Assembly: GCA_040757055.1 (NCBI GenBank)
Contig: JBFLXY010000003.1
Span: forward strand, 62,001-126,000
Reading direction: 5' to 3'
Length of the DNA stretch: 64,000 bases
Source: JAJZRJ01 sp040757055
GTDB taxonomy: Bacteria > Desulfobacterota > Desulfobulbia > Desulfobulbales > Desulfurivibrionaceae
Of this stretch, positions 55,801 to 62,352 are shown one piece after another; positions within the stretch are counted from its first letter, which is position 1, and each line of letters opens with the position of its first letter. The notes under the pieces are model-generated. The model worked only from the letters and a program-made list of their open reading frames with translations, ran no database searches and was not told where the DNA came from. The translations under genes were made by a program, and so were the position numbers.

Positions 55801-56997
55801 GCCGCCCCCTTCTATGCCCGCTTTCAATGGCAACGGCAGATCGGGGCCGAGTTGCGGGCCAAGGCGGCAGTGGAGCGGCGCGAGTATTTCACCGCCGCCA
55901 GGGAATACGAACGGCTGGTGCGGGAGTATCCCGTGGACGGTTCGGTTCTCTACGACCTGGCCGGGGTCTATAGCAAGCTGGGTCATCCTGTTGATGAGGC
56001 CGCGATCTACAAGACCCTGCAGGCCAGGGGTGAGGAATATCCTGGGCTGGCGGAGGCAGGCGAGCGGAACCGCCTCCAGCGCCAGCCCCATTCCGCTGTC
56101 AGCTACCGTACGCTGCGCGAAGAAGGGCGCGGCGGCCACAAGGCCATACAGCAGGAGCGGGTGGCGTTGACCCATCGCCACACTCCTGGGCTGCAGCAGG
56201 AGGTGGTCGCCAATCTCGCCCGGATCGAATACCGCGCCACCGACCGCGCGAGCACGGCCAAGGCGAATCGGGCCGAGGCGAGCTATGCGAAACGGCTTTT
56301 TTCCGGGTTGACCCTCACCGCCGGCGGCGGCATTTCGTCGCTGGAAGAGGGGGGAGGTGATGTCGTGCTGGCCCGCTGTTCCGTGGCCGGCGACCTCGGG
56401 GACCGGCTGTGGAGCAGCCTTTCCTTCCAGCGCGACGTGGTCGAGGATACGGTGGCCAGCCTCACCCGCGCCATCGTGCAGGAGGCGGTGAACGCCGACC
56501 TGGGGCTGGACCTGCTGCCCCGGCTGCAGGTGGGCGGCGGTTACGACTACACCGGTTTTTCCGACAATAACTGGACCCAGGGCTACGACTTGTGGGCAGC
56601 GTACATCCTGGTCACCGACCCTACCCTGCTGCAGGTGAGCTATACCTATGACTTCAAGGATTCCCTGGAGGCGCCGCGCCTCGGGCCGCTGCTCATTGAC
56701 GGCTTTGCCGCCGAGGACCATCCCTACTGGGCGCCGCGGAGCTACTGGCAGAAGCGGCTGCAGGTCTTCTTCCGCCATCAGCTGGGCGACGATCCCTATG
56801 GCCGTGAGGCGCCCCGCTACTACACGGCGTCCTACACCATGATTTACGATTCCCGCGGCTATCCCCTGCAGACCTGGGAGGGCAGCTTTTTTGTCGAATG
56901 GTCGCCCCGCCTGCTGCTGGAGGCATCGGCCGAAGTGACCACCGGCCAGGAATACCGCAGCCGCAATCTCTTCTTTTCCCTGATCCACCGCTGGTAA
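52810..56997 (+). CDS. Large exported TPR protein with C-terminal beta-barrel (PgaA/BcsC/PelB-like)
   Basis: A 1395-aa protein. An N-terminal hydrophobic segment (LAGIALIPAFFPSLFLSAPL) with Ala-rich cleavage site at about residue 55 serves as signal peptide. Around 20 tetratricopeptide-like repeats follow to about residue 1000 (for example EYRNALAGVLLQRGQHGRSV and LYELAGVY-like segments). From about 1120 the sequence becomes beta-rich with alternating aromatic residues and ends LFFSLIHRW, an outer-membrane C-terminal aromatic signature. This architecture is used in export of secreted polysaccharides. The glycan is unknown. AGGAGGACGGGGCGG precedes the ATG. Confidence 0.82.
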   Translation: MSFPAKGNGKKRSGGPAAGAPLCRCACRSARWLAGIALIPAFFPSLFLSAPLAAAPAEPVPQREIIQQGAQPVARWKALWDQARARTRAGDSAAAAALYEEVLRLKEDIQEARWELVRLWLALRKPEQALPHLERLVEMAPANGEYRNALAGVLLQRGQHGRSVELFGRVLETEPGNVTALRGIGEGLLAAGKRSEALPYLERWYRLEPAAPRLRRQLAELYYELGLYEKARPFVAELAAASPDRETLQRAAVTHARLGLAAQAAEYWKKVLRREPANKEAQAFLAEYYEREGQGDEALAFLLPRLEREPENAGLLRRIGQLYLAMERPARALPYLERYVRQKPGDRETLRLVVDIHAGLGNRAEALANLERLLAVEPQLELAKLKQAAYLYEAQGQLERALPLYERIIESTPDDPEALSRLAQALSAVGDEQAALALWEHLGRRQKLLDALEGLHGQEPANRVVMLRLATMYLAKGAMEKSRQMFDRLTAAGERSPDFLAARASYHERTGRLDHALEDYEASLSAWPLRHELRLRCLKLAGILGYVDRVSVHAEALAAAGKEGEALPHHLLLVANAYRDGGLWAHAAGLYAQALAQAGAPKERADILLDISQLHQLAGRPYEAEQEARLALLAAPEDREASLRLFDLALQRKAFAEAAVWLAQLEHLDHQGVAAAERGSERVKAAAFQAEKLRVRLLAAQGEHREAIRRLQALLAGLPSDTTARGSLGQDSRLRHDLVVLLGRSLLATGRAAEARALLRPEWSASGENLAAAVLLLEIYETLGQGALAREVFAQARASAQEDAARLIELMQLCRQAGRQAEVLTLAWAQPELLGRSLVVQRAVIEAAANRGEQEQALVLLAELSGRHVGEHDLILRRSELLAQRGRLAEALERLALLPVSERQQPAAQLTLARIRWGMGERKASLQALRDALMPSVEEELVAVAQAQGLALPVVAPPTLWRRMVTGTEEPMPVAAVVMAPQQLLDAAAAAPGLSRAAAPFYARFQWQRQIGAELRAKAAVERREYFTAAREYERLVREYPVDGSVLYDLAGVYSKLGHPVDEAAIYKTLQARGEEYPGLAEAGERNRLQRQPHSAVSYRTLREEGRGGHKAIQQERVALTHRHTPGLQQEVVANLARIEYRATDRASTAKANRAEASYAKRLFSGLTLTAGGGISSLEEGGGDVVLARCSVAGDLGDRLWSSLSFQRDVVEDTVASLTRAIVQEAVNADLGLDLLPRLQVGGGYDYTGFSDNNWTQGYDLWAAYILVTDPTLLQVSYTYDFKDSLEAPRLGPLLIDGFAAEDHPYWAPRSYWQKRLQVFFRHQLGDDPYGREAPRYYTASYTMIYDSRGYPLQTWEGSFFVEWSPRLLLEASAEVTTGQEYRSRNLFFSLIHRW

Positions 56998-57177
56998 CAG
57001 CCTTCTTGCATTCCCCTCCCGGGTATGGTATTTTTGCTCCCTGTCTGTGGCCAAGAGGGTTTCGTCCTGCCGTTTTCCGGCCTGCGCGCCGGGGAAACGG
57101 CTTCGTTTTTTTGTCGTCTTTGCCAGTCAGCCGGTCCGGCTGCAGGGGGCGGCTGTTTTGTGTACGGAGGATACAGC

Positions 57178-57660
57178 ATGGTTGAACGGATTCCCATGAC
57201 CCACCAGGGCTATGAAAAGCTGCGCCTGGAGCTGAGCCATCTGCAGAAGGTGGAACGGATCGCGGTGATCGAGGCGATCGAGCGGGCCCGCGAGCATGGC
57301 GACCTGCGGGAAAACGCCGAGTACCATGCGGCCAAGGAGCGCCAGGGCCACGTCGAGGGCCGGATCATGGAGCTGAAGGACAAGCTGAGCCGGGCCGAGG
57401 TCATCGACTGCACCGCCATCGACTGCGAGCGGGTGGTGTTCGGCGCCGTGGTGACGGTGGTCGATCTCGATACCGAAGGTGAGGCGCGCTACCAGTTGCT
57501 GGGGCCGGAAGAGGCCAATGTGGAAAAGGGCAGCATCTCGGTGCTCTCGCCCATGGGCCGTTCCATGATCGGCAGGTGCGTCGGCGACGAGGTGACCGTC
57601 AAGACGCCGGGCGGCATCCGCCAGTTCGAAATCCTCGACATCTCGCGGCCGGAGGAATAA
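57178..57660 (+). CDS. greA: Transcription elongation factor GreA
   Basis: Rescues backtracked RNA polymerase by stimulating transcript cleavage. The 160-aa protein shows RIPMTHQGYEKLRLELSHLQ, then REHGDLRENAEYHAAKERQGH (coiled-coil tip with conserved acidic pair) and the C-terminal FKBP-like domain with VEKGSISVLSPMGRSMIG. ATG 57178 follows GGAGGATACAGC. The longer open frame upstream is not conserved. Confidence 0.96.
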   Translation: MVERIPMTHQGYEKLRLELSHLQKVERIAVIEAIERAREHGDLRENAEYHAAKERQGHVEGRIMELKDKLSRAEVIDCTAIDCERVVFGAVVTVVDLDTEGEARYQLLGPEEANVEKGSISVLSPMGRSMIGRCVGDEVTVKTPGGIRQFEILDISRPEE

Positions 57661-57672
57661 CCTCCCGGCCTC

Positions 57673-58260
57673 CTATCGTTTCGCCAGAATCCCTTCCAGA
57701 AAAAACGCGCTGATCTGGGCCGCAGCCTCGTCAATGGTGTAGCTGTGGTCCGGGGAGAGCACCCAGAGCCGGGCGGTTTCGTCCAGGGCGCCGAAGAAGG
57801 CGCGCTTGAAGACGCCTGGCAGCACCTCGGCGCGGAAGAGCCCCATCTCCATTCCCTTCTTGACGATGGCGGAGACGATATCCACGTATTCGATGAATTT
57901 GGTGTTGCGGTACTCGCGCATGAATTTGTTGCACTGCCGCAATTCCATCTGCAGCACCTCGGCCAGTTCCCGCTTCTCCTCCATCATCCGCAGATGGTGG
58001 AGGGCGAAGAGCCGCAGCATCTCGCGCGGGTCGCTCTCCTGTTCGGTGAGCAGCTTGACTTCGAGGATGATCTTGCCGATTTCCTCCTCAAAGAGCGAGA
58101 TGAGGATGTCGTACTTGTTGTTGAAGTAGAGATAGATGGTGCCGTCGGCGACCTGCGCCTCCTTGGCGATGTCGGAGATGCGGGCGTTGTAGAACCCCTT
58201 GCGGGAAAAAACCTTGATCGCCGCCTCAATGATTTTTGAATGCTTGTCGGCCGTGCGCAT
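57673..58260 (-). CDS. TetR-family regulator (FadR-like)
   Basis: A 195-aa repressor. The HTH is KIIEAAIKVFSRKGFYNARI, then SDIAKEAQVADGTIYLYFNN. The ligand domain has MLRLFALHHLRMMEEKRELA and ETARLWVLSPDHSYTIDEAA, which resembles TetR regulators of fatty-acid degradation of the FadR/YsiA type that bind acyl-CoA. A matching palindrome lies just upstream. It stands alone, and no fatty-acid genes are next to it in this window. Confidence 0.88.
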   Translation of the reverse strand: MRTADKHSKIIEAAIKVFSRKGFYNARISDIAKEAQVADGTIYLYFNNKYDILISLFEEEIGKIILEVKLLTEQESDPREMLRLFALHHLRMMEEKRELAEVLQMELRQCNKFMREYRNTKFIEYVDIVSAIVKKGMEMGLFRAEVLPGVFKRAFFGALDETARLWVLSPDHSYTIDEAAAQISAFFLEGILAKR

Positions 58261-58302
58261 GGGGAAACAGACGGGGTGGGGGTGGTGTCACAGTGTATTA
58301 TG

Positions 58303-58320
58303 TGAATGGAGTCTCATTCA
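58303..58320 (-). promoter_or_regulatory. Probable TetR operator upstream of the regulator
   Basis: TGAATG (58303-58308), six-nt spacer, CATTCA (58315-58320), 43 bp upstream of the TetR start. FadR-type TetR sites carry the same TGAATGA/TCATTCA half-sites. Suggests autoregulation. Confidence 0.6.
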
Positions 58321-58507
58321 TTCCGCGGCCATGATAGATAAACGGCAGGGGTCTGTCAAGCTGAAAATGAAAGGCGCCGGTGGGACAGGCGGCCCGGCCG
58401 CCGCCTTCCCTCTTGACAAGCGGCGGAAGGAGCAGGTAGGTTGGCAGGCGCACTGGCGTCTTCTGCCAGTCATTCCATCCTGAGACAAATCGCCGGAAGG
58501 AGAGGCC

Positions 58508-59782
58508 ATGAAGATACTGGTTGTCGGGTCGGGCGGGCGCGAGCATGCCCTGGTGTGGAAACTGCGGCAGTCGCCGCGGGTGAGCGCGATTTTCTGCGCA
58601 CCGGGCAATGCCGGCATCGCCTCCCTGGCCACCTGTGTCGATCTGGCTGCCACCGACATCGAGGGACTGGCCGCCTTTGCCCGGCGGGAGGGGATCGGTC
58701 TGACCTTTGTCGGCCCGGAGGCGCCCCTCACCGATGGCATTGTCGATCGCTTCGAGCAGGAAGGGTTGCGGATTTTCGGCCCCCGCCAGGGAGCGGCCCA
58801 ACTCGAAGGCAGCAAGGTCTTTATGAAGGCGCTGCTCAAAAAGTATAACATCCCTTCAGCCAGCTACGAGGTCTTCGACCAGCGCGACCAGGCAATGGCC
58901 CATATTGACCGGATTGCCATGCCGGTGGTGGTGAAGGCCGACGGCCTGGCGGCCGGCAAGGGGGTCATCGTGGCGCAGACCAGGGAAGAGGCAGTGGCCG
59001 CGGTGGATTGCATCATGCTGGAGCGCGCCTTTGGCGACGCCGGCAACCGGGTGGTGATCGAGGAGTTCCTGGCCGGCGAGGAGGCCTCTTTCCTTGCCTT
59101 CACCGACGGCGTCACCGTGGTGCCGCTGCCCTCCTCCCAGGACCACAAGGCGATCTTCGACGGCGACCGCGGCCCCAACACCGGCGGCATGGGCGCCTAT
59201 TCGCCCGCACCGGTGGTCACCCCGGAGCTGCACCAGCAGGTGATGGCCGAGGTGATGCTGCCCACCGTGCGGGCCATGGCCGCGGAGGGCCATCCCTATA
59301 AAGGCATTCTCTATGCCGGCCTGATGATCGAGGATGGCCGGGCCAGGGTGCTCGAATTCAACTGCCGTTTCGGCGACCCCGAAGCGCAGCCCCTCCTCAT
59401 GCGGCTTGACACCGATCTGGTGGAGGTGGTGGAGGCGGTGATCGACGGCCGGCTCGACACCGTGCAGCTGGCCATAAGTCCGCGGCCCACGGTCTGCGTG
59501 GTGATGGCCGCGGGCGGCTATCCCGGCAATTACGAGAAGGGCAAGATCATCAGCGGGATTGAAGCCGCCGGGCAGGTGGAAGGGGTGGAGGTCTTCCACG
59601 CGGGCACCGCGATGCATGACGGCCGGGTCGTCACCGCCGGCGGCCGGGTGCTGGGAGTGACCGCCATCGCCGACACCCTTGCCGCCGCCATCGCCCGCGC
59701 CTACGAGGCGGTGGGCCGGATCAGCTGGGAGGGCTGCCAGTACCGCAAGGATATCGGCCAGAAGGCTCTGCGCCGTTTGTAA
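58508..59782 (+). CDS. purD: Phosphoribosylamine-glycine ligase
   Basis: GAR synthetase, second step of purine synthesis. The 424-aa ATP-grasp protein has VVGSGGREHALVWKL, FVGPEAPLTDG, VKADGLAAGKGVIVA (ATP-grasp), SSQDHKAIFDGDRGPNTGGM and EFNCRFGDPEAQ. ATG 58508 is preceded by GGAAGGAGAGGCC. purE follows 23 bp later. Confidence 0.96.
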   Translation: MKILVVGSGGREHALVWKLRQSPRVSAIFCAPGNAGIASLATCVDLAATDIEGLAAFARREGIGLTFVGPEAPLTDGIVDRFEQEGLRIFGPRQGAAQLEGSKVFMKALLKKYNIPSASYEVFDQRDQAMAHIDRIAMPVVVKADGLAAGKGVIVAQTREEAVAAVDCIMLERAFGDAGNRVVIEEFLAGEEASFLAFTDGVTVVPLPSSQDHKAIFDGDRGPNTGGMGAYSPAPVVTPELHQQVMAEVMLPTVRAMAAEGHPYKGILYAGLMIEDGRARVLEFNCRFGDPEAQPLLMRLDTDLVEVVEAVIDGRLDTVQLAISPRPTVCVVMAAGGYPGNYEKGKIISGIEAAGQVEGVEVFHAGTAMHDGRVVTAGGRVLGVTAIADTLAAAIARAYEAVGRISWEGCQYRKDIGQKALRRL

Positions 59783-59805
59783 CCATCAGTTTTTGGAGGA
59801 GGAAG

Positions 59806-60291
59806 ATGATCAGCATCATCATGGGCAGCGATTCCGATTTGCCGGTTCTGCAGGGCTGCATTGATACCCTGAAAGCCATGGGAATTCCCTATGAAGTGAC
59901 GGTGGCCTCGGCCCACCGCACGCCGGCCAAGGCCATGAGGCTGGCCGAAACCGCCCGCGAACGGGGGGTGAAGGTGATCATCGCCGCCGCCGGCATGGCG
60001 GCCCATCTCGCCGGGGTGCTGGCCGCCCACACCACCCTGCCGGTGATCGGCGTCCCGGTGGATGGCTCGGCCCTGAATGGGCTCGATGCCCTCCTGTCCA
60101 CGGTGCAGATGCCGCCGGGCATTCCGGTGGCCACCATGGCCATCGGCAAGGCCGGGGCTAGGAACGCCGCCATCTTCGCGGCGCAGATCCTCGCCACCAG
60201 CGATGGGGCGGTGGCGGAGAAGCTGGCCGCCATGAAAGCGGACATGGCCCGTCAGGTCGAGGAAAAGGCCAAGAAGATCGAGGCGCTGTAG
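59806..60291 (+). CDS. purE: N5-carboxyaminoimidazole ribonucleotide mutase
   Basis: Class I PurE of 161 aa, converting N5-CAIR to CAIR. IIMGSDSDLPVLQGCIDTL, TVASAHRTPAKAMRLAETA, and IIAAAGMAAHLAGVLAAHTT with VIGVPVDGSALNGLDALLST are diagnostic; the catalytic His is in the SAHRTP loop. GGAGGAGGAAG precedes the ATG. Cotranscribed with purD. Confidence 0.96.
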   Translation: MISIIMGSDSDLPVLQGCIDTLKAMGIPYEVTVASAHRTPAKAMRLAETARERGVKVIIAAAGMAAHLAGVLAAHTTLPVIGVPVDGSALNGLDALLSTVQMPPGIPVATMAIGKAGARNAAIFAAQILATSDGAVAEKLAAMKADMARQVEEKAKKIEAL

Positions 60292-60309
60292 GCTTGCAGG
60301 GGCGGCAGC

Positions 60310-60939
60310 ATGGGCGGTGTCGCGGATATTCCCACTCTCTCGCCGGCGGAGTTGGCGCGGGCCCTGGCCGTGATCCGGGAGGGCGGGGTGGTCGCCTTCC
60401 CCACCGAGACCTATTACGGCCTGGCTGTTGATCCTTTCAACCGCGAGGCCCTCTCCCGGCTCTTTGCCCTCAAGCGCCGGCCGCCGGACAAACCGGTGCT
60501 GACCCTCATCGAAACCGAAGCGCAACTGCCGCTTTTGGCCCGGCGGGTACCGGAGGTCTACCGGCCCCTGATGGATGCCTTCTGGCCGGGGCCCCTCACT
60601 CTCATCTTCGAGGCGGTTGAGGCGCTGCCGGTCATCCTTACCGGCTATACCGGCACGGTCGGCATCCGCATTTCCTCCCATCCCATAGCCCGGCAACTGG
60701 TCGCCGCCGCCGGCCAGCCCATTACCGCCACCAGCGCCAACTACTCCGGCCAGCCCGCCGCCGTCACCCCCGGCGAGGTGGTGGCGCAGCTCGGCCTCGA
60801 TGTGGATTTCGTCATCCAGGGCGGGGTCACCCCCGGGGGGCAGGGCTCCACCATTGTCGGCCTGACCGGCGATGATCTGGTCGAGGTGCGGGCCGGCGTG
60901 ATCCCTTTCGCCGCGGTGCGCCAACGGGCAGGGCTCTGA
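60310..60939 (+). CDS. L-threonylcarbamoyladenylate synthase (Sua5/YciO/YrdC family)
   Basis: Makes the threonylcarbamoyl-AMP used for the t6A37 modification of tRNA. The 209-aa protein contains VVAFPTETYYGLAVDPFNRE, LFALKRRPPDKPVL, FWPGPLTLIFEA and the characteristic ITATSANYSGQPA. It has no C-terminal Sua5 domain, so it is the short TsaC-like type. ATG 60310 is 18 bp behind purE. Confidence 0.92.
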   Translation: MGGVADIPTLSPAELARALAVIREGGVVAFPTETYYGLAVDPFNREALSRLFALKRRPPDKPVLTLIETEAQLPLLARRVPEVYRPLMDAFWPGPLTLIFEAVEALPVILTGYTGTVGIRISSHPIARQLVAAAGQPITATSANYSGQPAAVTPGEVVAQLGLDVDFVIQGGVTPGGQGSTIVGLTGDDLVEVRAGVIPFAAVRQRAGL

Positions 60940-61008
60940 TCCGTGCCGGCGGTGCCGGCTTGTCTCGACGATGCCCGGCCGGGCGTTACAAAATCCCGAG
61001 AATAAAAT

Positions 61009-61038
61009 TTGCTGTGAGTGCGGGAAGTTTGCTATCAT
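61009..61038 (+). promoter_or_regulatory. Candidate promoter of the Hpt-HDOD-kinase cluster
   Basis: TTGCTG (61009-61014), 18-nt spacer, TATCAT (61033-61038). It sits 63 bp upstream of the Hpt gene, which fits its start codons at 61090 or 61102. Confidence 0.45.
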
Positions 61039-61101
61039 CTGGAAGGATGGCGCCCCGGTGCGCCTGGTGCCGGCTCATGAGCTCAACCCGTGGACACGAC
61101 A

Positions 61102-61428
61102 ATGACAGACTTGCAATGGGATAGAAATTTCGCCCTGGAGCAGGCCGGGGACGACGAGGAGGTTCTGGCGGAACTGCTGGAACTCTTCCGCCAATCCGCC
61201 CGTGCCGATCTGGAAAAAATCAAGGCCGGCGCGGCGGGCAGCGATCCGGTGGCCATGGGAGAGGCGGCCCACAGCATCAAGGGCGCGGCCGCCAGCCTCG
61301 GTGTCGAGGCGGTGCGGGTGGCGGCCTACGGGATCGAGAAGGCCGGCCGCAGCGGCGATCTTGCCGGCGCCATGCAGCACCTCTCGTCCCTGGAGCGGTT
61401 GCTCGGCCAGCTTGAGGCCATGAAGTAG
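61102..61428 (+). CDS. Histidine phosphotransfer (Hpt) domain protein
   Basis: A 108-aa stand-alone Hpt module. The phospho-accepting His is in EAAHSIKGAAASLGVEAVR, and the rest is a four-helix bundle (VLAELLELFRQSARADLEKI). It relays phosphate between a hybrid kinase and a response regulator. GTG 61090 is a possible alternative start. The hybrid histidine kinase two genes downstream is a likely partner. Confidence 0.88.
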   Translation: MTDLQWDRNFALEQAGDDEEVLAELLELFRQSARADLEKIKAGAAGSDPVAMGEAAHSIKGAAASLGVEAVRVAAYGIEKAGRSGDLAGAMQHLSSLERLLGQLEAMK

Positions 61429-61500
61429 CGACAAGGCACCGGAGCGGGCCGGCGCCGTGGAGGGCAGGCCGTTTTGCCGGAGCCGGGGTGGCGCAGCGCA

Positions 61501-62343
61501 ATGATGACCGCCAAGGATATCGTCAAGAAGTACAGCGACACCAAGACGTTGCCCCATGTGGCGATCAAGGTGACGCAACTGGTCAACGACGAGCGGAGCA
61601 CGATGCATGATTTCGAGGAGGTCATCAAGCTCGACCCCGTCCTCGTCACCCGCCTGCTGCGCCTGGTGAACAGCCCTTACTTCGGCCTGGTGCAGAAGGT
61701 GGAATCCATCTCCAAGGCCGTGGTCTTCTGCGGCATGAAGCAGCTGCGCAACCTGGTGGCGGTGGAGGCGCTGCGCCGCATGTTCCAGGGCGGCGACGAG
61801 CTGTTTTCCCGGGAAAAGCTCTGGCTCCATTCCGCCACCGTCGCCATCCTGGCCGAGATGATCGCCAAGCGCATTTTCGGCATCGCCGCCGAGGATGCCT
61901 TTCTGGCCGGCATTATTCACGACATCGGCCTGGTGGCCGAGGATCAGGTGGCCGGCGACCTGCTGCGCCAGGCGGCCAAGGCGGTGCAGGAGGGCAAGGG
62001 CGGTCTGATTCAGTGCGAACAGGAGGTGATCGGCACCAACCATTGCGAGGTGGGGGTGACGCTGGCCCGGGACTGGAAGCTGCCGGAGGAGGTCCTCAAG
62101 GCCATCAAGTATCATCACGATTCCGGCCGGAAGCTGCCGCTCAAGAGCGTGCCCAGCATCGTGCTGCTGGCCGAGTTCATGGCCGCCAAGATGCAGTATG
62201 CGCCGATCCCCGGCGCGCCGGTGCCGGCCCTGCCGGAAGACCTCGCCCGCCATGTCAAGAACATGATGGCCAATTACAAGATCATTGTCCGCGACCTGCC
62301 CAGCGAGATGGCCAAGGCCAAGGAACTGTACCATATCGAATAG
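61501..62343 (+). CDS. HDOD-domain signalling protein
   Basis: A 280-aa single HDOD domain. LRLVNSPYFGLVQKVESISK and AVVFCGMKQLRNLVAVEALR are typical, as are FLAGIIHDIGLV and the His-rich LKAIKYHHDSGRKLPLKSVP. HDOD proteins are HD-GYP relatives lacking metal residues and act in signalling/regulation. ATG 61501 follows CGGGGTGGCGCAGCGC. Lies between Hpt and the hybrid kinase and is probably cotranscribed. Confidence 0.88.
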   Translation: MMTAKDIVKKYSDTKTLPHVAIKVTQLVNDERSTMHDFEEVIKLDPVLVTRLLRLVNSPYFGLVQKVESISKAVVFCGMKQLRNLVAVEALRRMFQGGDELFSREKLWLHSATVAILAEMIAKRIFGIAAEDAFLAGIIHDIGLVAEDQVAGDLLRQAAKAVQEGKGGLIQCEQEVIGTNHCEVGVTLARDWKLPEEVLKAIKYHHDSGRKLPLKSVPSIVLLAEFMAAKMQYAPIPGAPVPALPEDLARHVKNMMANYKIIVRDLPSEMAKAKELYHIE

Positions 62344-62352
62344 CCGCTGCCG

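Noticed and set aside
51583..57054. An uninterrupted minus-strand frame of more than 1800 codons opposite the sigma, DegT and TPR genes
   Set aside because: It has no ribosome site and its sequence is low-complexity Arg/Gln/Gly/Pro. It is the antisense shadow of GC-rich coding sequence, whose plus-strand genes have recognisable domains.
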